A stretch of 64,000 nucleotides of DNA from Levilactobacillus tangyuanensis (GTDB lineage Bacteria > Bacillota > Bacilli > Lactobacillales > Lactobacillaceae): positions 186,001 through 250,000 of the forward strand of contig NZ_RHOA01000001.1 in the NCBI RefSeq assembly GCF_003946545.1, read 5' to 3'. A program made the position numbers and the translations under genes. Positions 25,368 through 34,319 of the stretch are shown one piece after another. The first letter of the stretch is position 1; the number at the start of each line of letters is the position of its first letter. Below the pieces are notes generated by a model. It worked only from the letters and a program-made list of their open reading frames with translations. It made no database searches and had not been told where the DNA came from.

Positions 25368-26569
25368 TGTTGCGAGTCACCTCCTTCTTTCGTTGCCGTG
25401 GCGTGAATGTCCGCGTTGATTGGTGAGGCCGGCTTGTGATCGGATTCTGGAGCTCCTTTCAAAGCATCGTAGACGATATCGACCAGCGCCGTCCGGGTAA
25501 CAATCCCGACCAAGCGTTTGTCCTTATCGACAACGGGGACGTTCTTAACGCCTTGTTTTAAGATACGATCAACCGTGTCGCCAATCAGGGAGTCGGCCTG
25601 AACGTAGAAGACGTCGTGATTGGTAAAGCTCTTGATGGGTGTCGTCACGTCGGTGAGTCGGTTGATATCGTTTAGGTCGACGAAGCCTTGCAAGACATTC
25701 TGATCGTTCACGACCAATAAGGTGTCGACTCGCCGGTCATGCATGCGGTCGATGGCGTCCTTTAAGGTTTCCTCCGGCCGAATTGAGGCGGGATGATCCA
25801 ACATGATTTGGCTAACCGTTAAGATGTTCGGTTGGGCCCGAATCAGCCGTTCCTCACCGATCAGGTTGGTGACGAATTGGTTGGCGGGGTGCCGGAGAAT
25901 ATTTTCCGGCGTGTCAACTTGGACCTGCTTGCCCCGACTCATGATGACCACGCGAGTCGCCAGGCGTAAGGCCTCATCCATGTCGTGGGTCACGAAAATG
26001 AAGGTCTTGCCGAGATCTTCCTGTAGTCGTTTGACCAGGGATTGTAGGGATTCCCGCGTGATCGGGTCCAAGGCACCAAAGGGTTCGTCCATCAGGATGA
26101 TGTCTTGGTCGGCGGCCAGGGCGCGGACGACCCCGATTCGTTGTTGTTGACCACCGGAAAGCTCGCCGGGATATCGCTGTAACATGTCATCCGGTAGTTG
26201 GGCCAGCTCGATCATCTTATGGGCCTGGGTGTTCCGCTTTTCCTTGGACCAGCCTAAAAGCTTGGGCACGATTTCAATGTTTTCTTGAATGGTCATGTGC
26301 GGCATCAAGCCGATGTTTTGAATAACGTAGCCGATGGACCGACGTAACTTAACGGGGTCCATCTTGGAAATGTCTTCGCCATCGATCTTAATCGTGCCGG
26401 AGGTCTGATCCAGCATGCGGTTAATCATCCGCATGGTCGTGGTCTTACCGGACCCAGAGGTACCGATGAAGGCGATGAATTCACCGCGGTCGACCTGAAG
26501 ATTGAAGTCATCAACGGCGACTTTGCCGTTGGGATATTCTTTTCGTAAGTGTTCCATTGATAGCAGCAT
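25364..26569 (-). CDS. opuCA: Osmolyte ABC transporter ATP-binding protein OpuCA with tandem CBS domains
   Basis: 401 residues. The ABC domain (1-240) has Walker [10 protein letters not shown], signature LSGGQQQR and Walker [13 protein letters not shown]. Two CBS domains (about 255-375) follow. In OpuCA/OpuAA-type ATPases of Firmicutes these sense ionic strength or cyclic di-AMP, so uptake can be gated post-translationally. Start ATG 26569 follows AGGAGG. Upstream frame extension is rejected because the leader region contains promoter and hairpin elements. It is the first gene of the opuCABCD operon. The transport substrate (betaine, carnitine or choline) cannot be decided from sequence. Confidence 0.92.
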   Translation of the reverse strand: MLLSMEHLRKEYPNGKVAVDDFNLQVDRGEFIAFIGTSGSGKTTTMRMINRMLDQTSGTIKIDGEDISKMDPVKLRRSIGYVIQNIGLMPHMTIQENIEIVPKLLGWSKEKRNTQAHKMIELAQLPDDMLQRYPGELSGGQQQRIGVVRALAADQDIILMDEPFGALDPITRESLQSLVKRLQEDLGKTFIFVTHDMDEALRLATRVVIMSRGKQVQVDTPENILRHPANQFVTNLIGEERLIRAQPNILTVSQIMLDHPASIRPEETLKDAIDRMHDRRVDTLLVVNDQNVLQGFVDLNDINRLTDVTTPIKSFTNHDVFYVQADSLIGDTVDRILKQGVKNVPVVDKDKRLVGIVTRTALVDIVYDALKGAPESDHKPASPINADIHATATKEGGDSQQ

Positions 26570-26723
26570 ACTAGTACCTCCTAATTTCGCAGCCGGTAAA
26601 AACTGCTGGAATAAAAATAACGATCGGCGTGTCGGGAGCACACGCGTAGACGAGAGCAACCTGGACCGATCGTATTAACTGACTAATTTAAGGCATTATA
26701 CATGAAATGATTAGCTAAATCAA
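26570..26723 (-). promoter_or_regulatory. opuC promoter and structured 5' leader
   Basis: On the minus strand -35 TTGATT (26723-26718) and -10 TATAAT (26700-26695) are 17 bp apart. The roughly 118-base leader contains ACGATCGG (26673-26666) able to pair with CCGATCGT (26627-26620), enclosing a second hairpin CGTGT/ACACG, and is followed by TATTTTTATT. This looks like an attenuator or riboswitch expression platform. It matches no class I can name with confidence. Confidence 0.55.
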
Positions 26724-26757
26724 AAGAAACCCCTTATAAAAATAAAAAGGGTTTTCT
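26724..26757. terminator. A/T-rich hairpin upstream of the opuC promoter
   Basis: AAGAAACCCC pairs with GGGTTTTCTT around an A/T loop, with T-rich flanks. Its position between two divergent genes is unusual for a terminator and may insulate the promoters. Confidence 0.45.
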
Positions 26758-26918
26758 TATTTATAGACAGGACTTGTTGTCGTCAACTTAACATATCTGC
26801 CGGGGCTTTTAAACCGAAGTCCTTTAAAATGGCAAACTTTTTTCAAAATAGGGTTGCCTTCTAGTTACTGTAACCCACTATAATAATTTTCATGATCAAA
26901 CGAAGGGAAGTTATTATC

Positions 26919-27392
26919 TTGAAAAGAGTGCTCATCATCGGGGCCCTGGATACCACCGCACAACGGTATGTGGACGACCTCAGTCATAATCAACAATTAC
27001 AATTGACGGTCTACACCCCTAGTAGAGTCCGTCTGTCCGCGTCGATTCATGCTCTAACTGAAGAGACCTTGGATGAAGGCGGGTTAACGGCCGCCATGTT
27101 AGATCAGGATGTTGTCGTGGCCTTGGTGCCAACCATTCGGTTAACGGCCACGGTTAAAACGCTGGTAACGGCCGCCTCCGCCACCGGGACGCGGTCATTG
27201 ATGATTAGCCGGACGGACGACATGGATGACTTGCCAGGCGAGATTCGGCGTGCTCGGCAGCAGTTGGCTAACGCGCAACTTCACTATGATTTCATTACCG
27301 GTTTGGGCGGTATCGGCACGCTTCTGGGAAGCACACCGGCTCCCGGCGAAGTCGTTCCCATCGACCCGTTCACTGACCAACAAGCAGGATAG
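26919..27392 (+). CDS. Rossmann-like NAD(P)-binding family protein, degenerate
   Basis: 157 residues. The start KRVLIIGALDTTAQRYVDDL is a Rossmann beta-alpha-beta unit, but the usual GxxGxxG is degraded to GALDTTA. Later segments (DQDVVVALVP, TRSLMISRTDDMDD, LHYDFITGLGGIGTLLG) follow the NmrA/SDR-a order seen in atypical short-chain dehydrogenases. At about half the usual size it may have lost cofactor binding. The TTG at 26919 is the likeliest start because GAAGGGAAG lies about eight bases upstream. It is divergent from opuC and closed by a strong terminator. Confidence 0.6.
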   Translation: MKRVLIIGALDTTAQRYVDDLSHNQQLQLTVYTPSRVRLSASIHALTEETLDEGGLTAAMLDQDVVVALVPTIRLTATVKTLVTAASATGTRSLMISRTDDMDDLPGEIRRARQQLANAQLHYDFITGLGGIGTLLGSTPAPGEVVPIDPFTDQQAG

Positions 27393-27424
27393 AAGCGATT
27401 GCGACAAGTGTCGTGATCAAAAAT

Positions 27425-27460
27425 AAGCGGGGCCATGACGATCGTCATGGCCCCGCTTTT
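27425..27460. terminator. Bidirectional terminator between convergent genes
   Basis: AAGCGGGGCCATGAC pairs with GTCATGGCCCCGCTT around GATC. Confidence 0.9.
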
Positions 27461-27469
27461 GTTGTGCTT

Positions 27470-28699
27470 TTAAGCCGGTCGTAGTTTGCTGTGCCTGAGT
27501 TCGGGTACGAGCCACCAGATCATCGCCAGGTTGATGAGCATCAACATGGCCGTTGAGATAAAGACCGCGTTGTAGTTGAAGATCCCAGCAATCCAGCCCC
27601 CCAATAGGGAACCCATCATGTTACCGATGGATTGAAACGATTGGTTCCAGCTGAAGACGGTTGACGTCAACTCGATTGGTGAATTTTTGGTCAGGAGCGT
27701 TTGGATTTCAGGGAACAGCGCGCCATCGGAAATACCGATCATGAAGCGGAGAATCCCCAGCATCCAGACGCTGTGAACGAAGCCTTGGGGGAGGTACATG
27801 ACCGTGGCGAAGATGTAACCAAAGATCAGGACCTTCCCGGAGCCATGCTTGTCCCCGTAACGCCCCAACCGAGGCGAAGCGAAGATGTTGGAAATCCCAG
27901 GTAACGCCGCGATAATCCCGGCCACCACGGTAATGGGGCCGACGTTATGCATCAGTTCCTTAACATAAAGACTGATGATGGGCGATATGGAAATATTCCC
28001 GAATTGCACGATTAAGGTGGAGGTTAACAGCACCAGAATTAATTTAGGCTTGGGAAAGGCGGCTAATGGATTCAGGCTCTTCTCGGAGGCTGGCTTGGTT
28101 GGAACGGGTTTGAACTTTTCTTGAACAAAGATCCAGCTGAGAACGAAGGTTAATAATAGTAGAAAGGCGGTGATGAAGAAGGTTAGCCGAATAGAGAATA
28201 GTTGGGCTAGGATCCCCCCGATCACCGGACCGAGTAACATCCCGCTGGTAACCCCGGTCATCAGGGTACTTAGAGCGGCCCCACTATGTTTCCGTGGTGT
28301 CTGGGAGGCAACCAAGGCCTGCGCGTTAGAAATGTAACCCGCGAAGACCCCTTGTAGGGCCCGCAGAGCGACTAACTGCCAAACGGTGGTGGCAAAGCCC
28401 ATCAGCCCCATGGCGATAGCCGTCCCGAAGGAAGCCCGCAACAACATGAGTTTGCGGCCCTTCTTATCGGCAATCATGCCCCAGAGTGGGGCGGAAATGG
28501 CGCTGACAAAGAAGTCGGCGGCATAGACCAGCCCGGCGTACATGGTGACCTGTGACTTGCTGTAATCACCTAAACTACTAATATATAACGACAGGAATGG
28601 CATGATTTCACTAAACGCCATCCCTGCGACGAACGTACAAAACCAGAGAACTCGTAAATTACGGCGCCAAGGGCCGCGTTCTCTTTCAGCCTCGTCCAA
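27470..28699 (-). CDS. PmrA/NorA-type multidrug efflux MFS transporter
   Basis: 409 residues, 12 membrane helices. MPFLSLYISSLGDYSKSQV, the motif A loop LWGMIADKKGRKLMLLRA and the motif C-like GVTSGMLLGPVIGGIL match the PmrA-type drug:H+ antiporters of streptococci and lactobacilli. A TTG at 28699 is used as start because AAGGAG lies about ten bases upstream and the frame is closed above it. A near-consensus cre-like sequence lies about 140 bp upstream. The substrate is unknown. Confidence 0.82.
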   Translation of the reverse strand: MDEAERERGPWRRNLRVLWFCTFVAGMAFSEIMPFLSLYISSLGDYSKSQVTMYAGLVYAADFFVSAISAPLWGMIADKKGRKLMLLRASFGTAIAMGLMGFATTVWQLVALRALQGVFAGYISNAQALVASQTPRKHSGAALSTLMTGVTSGMLLGPVIGGILAQLFSIRLTFFITAFLLLLTFVLSWIFVQEKFKPVPTKPASEKSLNPLAAFPKPKLILVLLTSTLIVQFGNISISPIISLYVKELMHNVGPITVVAGIIAALPGISNIFASPRLGRYGDKHGSGKVLIFGYIFATVMYLPQGFVHSVWMLGILRFMIGISDGALFPEIQTLLTKNSPIELTSTVFSWNQSFQSIGNMMGSLLGGWIAGIFNYNAVFISTAMLMLINLAMIWWLVPELRHSKLRPA

Positions 28700-28997
28700 A
28701 GTGGTTCAACTCCTTAAGATATGAATTGATTCGTGGAATTACCCAATGGTAATGCCCACTAATCGTTGTTTGATCGATATGGTAACCCCCCTAAGATACC
28801 CTCTTCATGCCGAACCGTCAACGTTACCTTAAAAAATGTATGCGCTCGCAATGGTTTAAGTAAAGGGATAGCGCCGCCTTTTGACAAATTATCTCAAATA
28901 CAAATAATTCAATGATGCGATGATTTTAGGGGGCGGGCATCGTAACTGTCGAGACACAAAAGCGACCGACGTTGAGCCAGTCACTCGGGTTATCGAG

Positions 28998-29945
28998 TTA
29001 GTCGATGAGTTCGCCAGCGGCGATGCGTTCCAGTAACGAGCGAGAGGGGATGAAGAAGACGCAACCGGTCACGGGGGTACTAAAGTCGAGTAGGCGATCG
29101 CTCTTGGTAAACATGTTCGTGAGCATGCGTTGGGTGACCGCGAAGTGGCGGGCGTAGCCGATGAAGTAGGTCCCCCGGATATTGTCGGCCTCATTAATAT
29201 AGGGAACATTCATCCGGACAATCTTGTGTTCAATGTCGTCTTGATTATCTTGGGAGGCTACGTTGTGCGCATTCGCTAACTTTTCGTCGTCCGTTAATTC
29301 CAGATCGTTGAATTTATGCCGACCGATGGCGGCCTCCTGACCACTGGTGTCGAGGTCGTCCCAGGCGTCTAAGTTGTGGACATACTTTTGGGCAAACGCG
29401 TAGGACCCGTTGATGAACTCGGGGTCTTCATCGCCAATCAGGGCATAGGGGGCGGCGTCACTTCCCGCCGGATTTTCGGTGCCGTCCACGAAACCAATGA
29501 TGGCCCGGCCTTCGAAGTAGCGAAAGCCAGGGGTGGCATCGATAACGGTCGTCCAGTCACGAAGAAAGCGGTTGGTCTGATCGATCACTTCATAGACGAC
29601 CGCCATTTCATTAGCCCGAATGTGGAGAAAGAGATCGCCTGCCGTGGCTGGAGCATTGTATTTAGGACCGGTGGCGCCGGTAAAGTCGTCCAATTCCTTG
29701 GGACGGTGGGCATGTGGAAAGAGCAGACGCCAGGCCGTGGCGCCAATTCCGAAGGCCACCTTGAGGTCGGCATCGGGGTACCGGACGGCCATGCTGCGTT
29801 CGATCGCCGCCAGTCGATCGGCAAATTCTGCGAGGGCATCGCGATCCTGTTCGAGATGTTCCCGGTCGATTAGGTAAGTTAGAAAGAAGACATTTTCGCC
29901 GGCGTCGCGGTAGACGTCTTGGGCATCAGCTGGATTAAGTGGCAT
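28998..29945 (-). CDS. DyP-type haem peroxidase
   Basis: 315 residues, normal for the family. The diagnostic motif GFVDGTENP carries the catalytic Asp. The proximal haem His is probably in AAIGRHKFNDLEL, and the distal-site Arg is in GTYFIGYARHF. No Tat signal is visible, so the protein is probably cytoplasmic or encapsulin-like cargo; no encapsulin gene is adjacent. It would reduce H2O2 using haem, useful in a bacterium that makes peroxide with pyruvate oxidase. ATG 29945 follows GGGAGG. The long upstream frame is rejected because it runs through the terminator of the preceding gene. Confidence 0.88.
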   Translation of the reverse strand: MPLNPADAQDVYRDAGENVFFLTYLIDREHLEQDRDALAEFADRLAAIERSMAVRYPDADLKVAFGIGATAWRLLFPHAHRPKELDDFTGATGPKYNAPATAGDLFLHIRANEMAVVYEVIDQTNRFLRDWTTVIDATPGFRYFEGRAIIGFVDGTENPAGSDAAPYALIGDEDPEFINGSYAFAQKYVHNLDAWDDLDTSGQEAAIGRHKFNDLELTDDEKLANAHNVASQDNQDDIEHKIVRMNVPYINEADNIRGTYFIGYARHFAVTQRMLTNMFTKSDRLLDFSTPVTGCVFFIPSRSLLERIAAGELID

Positions 29946-30049
29946 TGATGAAGACCTCCCCATAAATTTGGTAATAATTATGCCCAAAGTATAGCATTCC
30001 CAGGCCAGGGTGGTGGCTGGCAATGCTTGTTTTTTCGCGACTGGGGACA

Positions 30050-30090
30050 AATAAAAACAGACCCCCGTTAGTTCACCTAACAAGTGTCTG
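30050..30090 (-). terminator. Terminator of the PatB/MalY-DUF3737 operon
   Basis: On the minus strand CAGAC and GTTAG pair with CTAAC and GTCTG in a two-part stem, followed by TTTTTATTT. Confidence 0.75.
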
Positions 30091-30097
30091 CCATTAA

Positions 30098-31261
30098 TTA
30101 TTTTTGAAAGTTTTTAATGCCAGTTGCCAGTCGGTTGAGACCGTCTTGCAGGCGATCCGGTGGGCAGGCAACGTTCATCCGGAGATAATGGTCGCCATCA
30201 CCGCCATATTCCGCCCCATCCGATAGGAATAGGCCGGTCGTGTCGCGAATGGCCTGGCAAAGTTTGACGGAATCGTGACTGATTTCGCCGCAGTCGATCC
30301 AGACGAGATAGGTTGCATGTCCGGTAATGACGTGAAGTTGGGGAATGTTTGCTGCCACAAACTTAGTCAGGGCTTGTTTGTTCGCCGTGATCGTGGCGTT
30401 TAAGGCGTGTACCCAATCGGCACCTTGCGTATAGGCTGCAATCGTGCCGGGGATGGCGAAGGCGTTGGGTTCGGCCAGTTCATCCGTGTTGATCCCGCGG
30501 TCCACGATGTTGCGTAGGCGTTCATTGGGGATGATTAACGTGGCGGCGTGCAGGGCGGCGACGTTAAATGTCTTGCTAGGTGAGACCGCGGTCACACTGA
30601 GATTGGCTGCCGTGTCACTAGCGGCGGCGAATGGCGTGTAACCGTGGCCGGCGTCCGTGATGTCCCCGTGAATTTCATCGGAGAAGACCGTGACGTGGTT
30701 GGCCGCGGCCAGCTCGGCAATTCGCCGTAATTCGGCCGGTTGCCAGACCTTGCCCACGGGGTTGTGCGGGTTACATAGGATCATCATGGTTGTCAGGGGC
30801 GCGGCCATCTTGGCAGCCAAATCCGCCCAGTTGATTTCATAGGTGCCGTCGTTATTTACCAGGTCGCTCGAGAGAATATGCCGACCATTGTTGATGATCG
30901 AATTATAGAAAATGTTATAAACGGGGGCCTGAATCAGGACGTTGTCCCCGACGTTTGAGATCCGCCGAACGGCTGAGGAAATGGCGGGCACGACCCCCGT
31001 CACGAAGCGCATCCAACATGGTTGTGGCTGCCAGTTGTGTTCGCTGGTATACCAGTGTTGGACGGCGGCGAAGTAGTCGTCGGGTACTTCCTCGTAGCCA
31101 AAAATCCCGGTATCGGCCTTTTGCTTGATGGCCTCTACGATGGCTGGTGCGGTCCGGAAGTCCATGTCTGCCACCCACATGGGTAGCTCGTCGGCGCCAA
31201 CATCCCACTTAACGGAGTTGGTGTTCCGGCGGTCAATCATTTCTGAAAAGTCATTAGTCAT
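30098..31261 (-). CDS. PLP-dependent C-S lyase / aminotransferase, PatB-MalY family
   Basis: 387 residues of fold type I. The N-terminal signature SVKWDVGADELPMWVADMDF is typical of PatB/MalY. The PLP lysine lies in VSPSKTFNVAALHAA and the cofactor Asp in VFSDEIHGDI. NPHNPVGKVW holds the aminotransferase NP-x-NP loop. Members cleave cystathionine or cysteine conjugates, releasing thiols, or act as aminotransferases. The start at 31261 is preferred over a far upstream one because the family begins there. It overlaps the DUF3737 stop by eight bases, so the two genes are translationally coupled. Confidence 0.9.
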   Translation of the reverse strand: MTNDFSEMIDRRNTNSVKWDVGADELPMWVADMDFRTAPAIVEAIKQKADTGIFGYEEVPDDYFAAVQHWYTSEHNWQPQPCWMRFVTGVVPAISSAVRRISNVGDNVLIQAPVYNIFYNSIINNGRHILSSDLVNNDGTYEINWADLAAKMAAPLTTMMILCNPHNPVGKVWQPAELRRIAELAAANHVTVFSDEIHGDITDAGHGYTPFAAASDTAANLSVTAVSPSKTFNVAALHAATLIIPNERLRNIVDRGINTDELAEPNAFAIPGTIAAYTQGADWVHALNATITANKQALTKFVAANIPQLHVITGHATYLVWIDCGEISHDSVKLCQAIRDTTGLFLSDGAEYGGDGDHYLRMNVACPPDRLQDGLNRLATGIKNFQK

Positions 31262-32123
31262 TTGGGCTAGCCTCCTTGTCACCTGTGGTGATCGTTGTTT
31301 GGCTGGCATCAATCTGTGGGTCATCGAAGATGGTTTCACCGATAGCCGGAGCCGAAATCTTCCCATTGATCGGATTCTTAACGCTCGTGATTTGGGTGTT
31401 GATCGTGGCATCGATGTCGGAACAATATTCAAAGGCCAGGTTGGTATTTACCAGTGAACAATTTTTCATCGTCAGGTGATCAACGTAACATAACCCTTGT
31501 TCACTTTCAATCCAACAATTAACGAAGGTAATGTTTTTGGTGTTCCAGGCCAGGTATTCACCAATGATGGTTGAATCGTAAACGGTGACGTTGTCACAAT
31601 TCCAGAAGGCATCGTGGGTGATGAAGGTGGAGTGATGCACCTCGACGTTCTTGCTGCCATCGAAGGCGTAGTTGCCGTTGATGGTTAGGTTATTGGCAAC
31701 GACGTTCTCACTGTTCATGCCGAAGTAATCACCGGTGGCGGTGACATCGTCCAGTTGGACGTTCTGACACCACCAGAGGGTTTCACCGGCATCGGAGAAA
31801 GTGACGTCTTTCAAATGGAGATCGCTGGCGTGCCGGAAGGTCTTAGTGGCGCGGACACGGGTATGTTCCATGGTTAGGTCCTTGGTATACCAGATGCCGG
31901 CGTGGGCGTCCGGTTGCCAGGTCGTGTGATTGAGGGTGGCGTGGTTGGTGTACCACAGGGGGTACTTCCACTTGAAGATGGTGTGGTCAATGGCCAGGTT
32001 TTGGCCGTGCTTCAATGGTGATTCGCCGTCTTCAAAGACGCTATTGGTAATATGCAGGTCGTGGGCCTGAAAGAGGGCCCGTTCTCCGGTTAGGTTTGCT
32101 TGGTTAATAAGTTTTTTAGTCAA
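31254..32123 (-). CDS. DUF3737 family protein (right-handed beta-helix)
   Basis: 289 residues made of a repetitive ladder of short strands with N, D, T and W turns (for example LHITNSVFEDGESPLKHG, VTVYDSTIIGEYLAWNTK). This is the beta-helix pattern of DUF3737, whose function is unknown. There is no signal peptide, so it is cytoplasmic. The start is TTG at 32123 with AAAGGAAG seven bases upstream. An ATG-led extension has no ribosome site. It is the first gene of a two-gene operon with the PatB/MalY enzyme. The same pairing is, from memory, common in lactobacilli and suggests a shared pathway. Confidence 0.85.
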   Translation of the reverse strand: MTKKLINQANLTGERALFQAHDLHITNSVFEDGESPLKHGQNLAIDHTIFKWKYPLWYTNHATLNHTTWQPDAHAGIWYTKDLTMEHTRVRATKTFRHASDLHLKDVTFSDAGETLWWCQNVQLDDVTATGDYFGMNSENVVANNLTINGNYAFDGSKNVEVHHSTFITHDAFWNCDNVTVYDSTIIGEYLAWNTKNITFVNCWIESEQGLCYVDHLTMKNCSLVNTNLAFEYCSDIDATINTQITSVKNPINGKISAPAIGETIFDDPQIDASQTTITTGDKEASPND

Positions 32124-32240
32124 AAAAATAACTTCCTTTATTGGTTGGCTTGGGGTACTGGTCATAAGCGTCAAAATACGCTTCATGATCTAGTGTAGTA
32201 CCCTCGAGTAACCTTAAGGCAAGTTATTTGAATAATTTTT

Positions 32241-34307
32241 TTAAATTTGACGGCGATACCAGTAGAAACGGTCGATAATTAACAGGCCACCAAGCCACAA
32301 AGCGCCGAACAGGAGCCAGAATTTTCCGTGTGACAGTACCGGCGCGATACTGCGTTGTTGAATGAAGAAGCGCAGGTATTGGTGGGGATGTTGGCGGATA
32401 CCTTGTGGCAACAAGGCGTAGTTTGCCGGTGCCGAGATTAGCCGGAAAGGTTGGGCCCCGGTATTTTGCACCGTAATCGTGTAGCGACCAGCGGGCTGTA
32501 ACGGAATGGTCCCTAACAGGTCAATCTGGTCATCGTGGGTTTGCCAGACCGTCTTACCCTGCGCATTGGTTAGGGTAATTTTACCCGCGACGGATTCCCC
32601 ATTATTGATGACGAATTGGTCGAAGGGCAGACTGGCGGTGAACGGTTGCGAGACCTTTTGGTGTGGTAGCAACCGGTAATGATGGTTCTGGTAGTAGCGG
32701 CCCTCACCCTGGCTGATGACGCTGACCGGCTCGCTGTTGGAGTGGCTGATCAGTCCGGTGTTCTGCCAGGCCGCCACGCCCAGGATTAGGGTGAAGGCAA
32801 CGCCCATCCCCAAGGGTAACCAGCGAAGCTGATCGGACTTGCGGAATAGGTTGAGTGGTTGCCGGTAACCAGCCGCGGTTCCAGCGATGAGTAACGGCAG
32901 GATTGGTAGGGCATAGCGTTCTTCCGTTTCCCAGAAGATGATGTGAAATGCCGCTAGCCCCAGAATGAAGAGGCCACCTAACAGGAAACTGGCGCTGATT
33001 CGGCGTCGGCGGAGTTGTTGAATTCCCCAACCGAGGTTGACGATTAACAGGGCGAGATAGTTCATTTGGCACCAGTTGGCCAAGAACCAGTCGCTGGTGG
33101 CGCGGTGTTGCCGGTACCAGTTAGGTGCCCGATCGAATTCAGGCGAGATTTGGAAGGCATCGAAGGTCCCCGTGGCCAAGAAGAGCTGGGCCTTCTTGAA
33201 GAGATGGCCCACGATGCCGGTGACGCCCAGCCGATGGAGGCTATCGGTCAGGTTTTGTTTGGCTTGCGCCTTTTTAGCGGCCTGAGTCGGTTGCTTGATA
33301 ATCTGAGTGGCATCGGTTCGGTTGTACTGACCGTAGAGATCGGGATTCCAACTCATGGCGATCCAACTGACGGGTGGCAGGGCGGCACCATTGGTATGGT
33401 AGCCCTGTTGATGTTGGACGGACCGCATCAGGCTGGTTCCCGTGGCTAACGAGGCTAGAAGAATTAGGATTGCCAGGCTACGGGTAATGTTGGGTTGTGG
33501 TGCCCGGTTCTTTAGGAGCAGGAGGGCCAAGACCACGGCAATGATTAAGACGATGAAGTTAGCCTTTAGCAGATAGGCGCTCGTCACGATTAATCCCAGA
33601 ATGATACTCCAACCCGTGATTTGCGGCCAGGTGATGGCATCTTGCAGTCGGCGGAATGCCACGAGGCTTAAGAGAACTAACGGCAGAACGTAGGTATCAC
33701 TGTAGGTGTTTAGGGCGTAGGCGTATAGCGGAACAGTCCCCAAGATAATCATTAGAAAGAGGTTGGCGCGGACGATATTTAAGCGTTTTAGCTGGCGCCA
33801 ACTGGCCCAAAGGCTGAGGTCGAGCCAGGCAAATTGAATCACGTTCAGCCACACACCGGTGTGCTCACCAAAGAAAGTTTGACCGAGCCCGAGGAGGCCA
33901 CTGAGCAGAATGGTGAGGTTAACGTTGTTGGGATAGGTTTGAAAATAGGGGGCCCATTGATGGTTGCCGTGTAAGAGGTCCAGCGCCTGTTGGTGAACGA
34001 AGTAGAGATCCGCACGGGGAGCCGCCACCCAATGAACGGCCACCAGGATTTGAATCAGTAGAAGTAGCGCCCAGAGGCCACGGCCGATCCAATGATTCCG
34101 TCGATCGCTGGTGCGATGGAGTGCCCGAAAGGTCAGGCCGATCCCCCCAAGGTAGACACCGGCGCCGATCAGAATAACCAGTGGTGACAGCCAGTCGTGA
34201 TCCACGCGAAAAGTCACTGGCAGCGCGAACGCTAGACCAGCGGCTACGAACAACATGAGACTGATTAGGCCACCGAGCGTGGCGAAAAGGTGTTGGCGAA
34301 TTCGCAT
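32241..34307 (-). CDS. GT-C-like polytopic membrane glycosyltransferase
   Basis: 688 residues. There are about 11-12 membrane helices, the first extracellular loop carrying Asp-rich WVAAPRADLYFVHQQALDLL. A C-terminal extracytoplasmic domain of about 140 residues ends in a last helix and the basic tail DRFYWYRRQI. This layout fits GT-C enzymes that take a sugar from undecaprenyl phosphate outside the membrane. It starts 12 bp after the GT2 gene stop, with AAGGAAG before the ATG. The pair resembles the CsbB/YfhO and GtrB/Gtr systems that glycosylate teichoic acids or polysaccharide. The acceptor is unknown. Confidence 0.72.
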   Translation of the reverse strand: MRIRQHLFATLGGLISLMLFVAAGLAFALPVTFRVDHDWLSPLVILIGAGVYLGGIGLTFRALHRTSDRRNHWIGRGLWALLLLIQILVAVHWVAAPRADLYFVHQQALDLLHGNHQWAPYFQTYPNNVNLTILLSGLLGLGQTFFGEHTGVWLNVIQFAWLDLSLWASWRQLKRLNIVRANLFLMIILGTVPLYAYALNTYSDTYVLPLVLLSLVAFRRLQDAITWPQITGWSIILGLIVTSAYLLKANFIVLIIAVVLALLLLKNRAPQPNITRSLAILILLASLATGTSLMRSVQHQQGYHTNGAALPPVSWIAMSWNPDLYGQYNRTDATQIIKQPTQAAKKAQAKQNLTDSLHRLGVTGIVGHLFKKAQLFLATGTFDAFQISPEFDRAPNWYRQHRATSDWFLANWCQMNYLALLIVNLGWGIQQLRRRRISASFLLGGLFILGLAAFHIIFWETEERYALPILPLLIAGTAAGYRQPLNLFRKSDQLRWLPLGMGVAFTLILGVAAWQNTGLISHSNSEPVSVISQGEGRYYQNHHYRLLPHQKVSQPFTASLPFDQFVINNGESVAGKITLTNAQGKTVWQTHDDQIDLLGTIPLQPAGRYTITVQNTGAQPFRLISAPANYALLPQGIRQHPHQYLRFFIQQRSIAPVLSHGKFWLLFGALWLGGLLIIDRFYWYRRQI

Positions 34308-34319
34308 GTCGAGACTTCC

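Noticed and set aside
28837-28850. cre-like TGTATGCGCTCGCA upstream of the PmrA-like transporter
   Set aside because: One mismatch in a core A position and about 140 bp from the start codon. Too weak to annotate.
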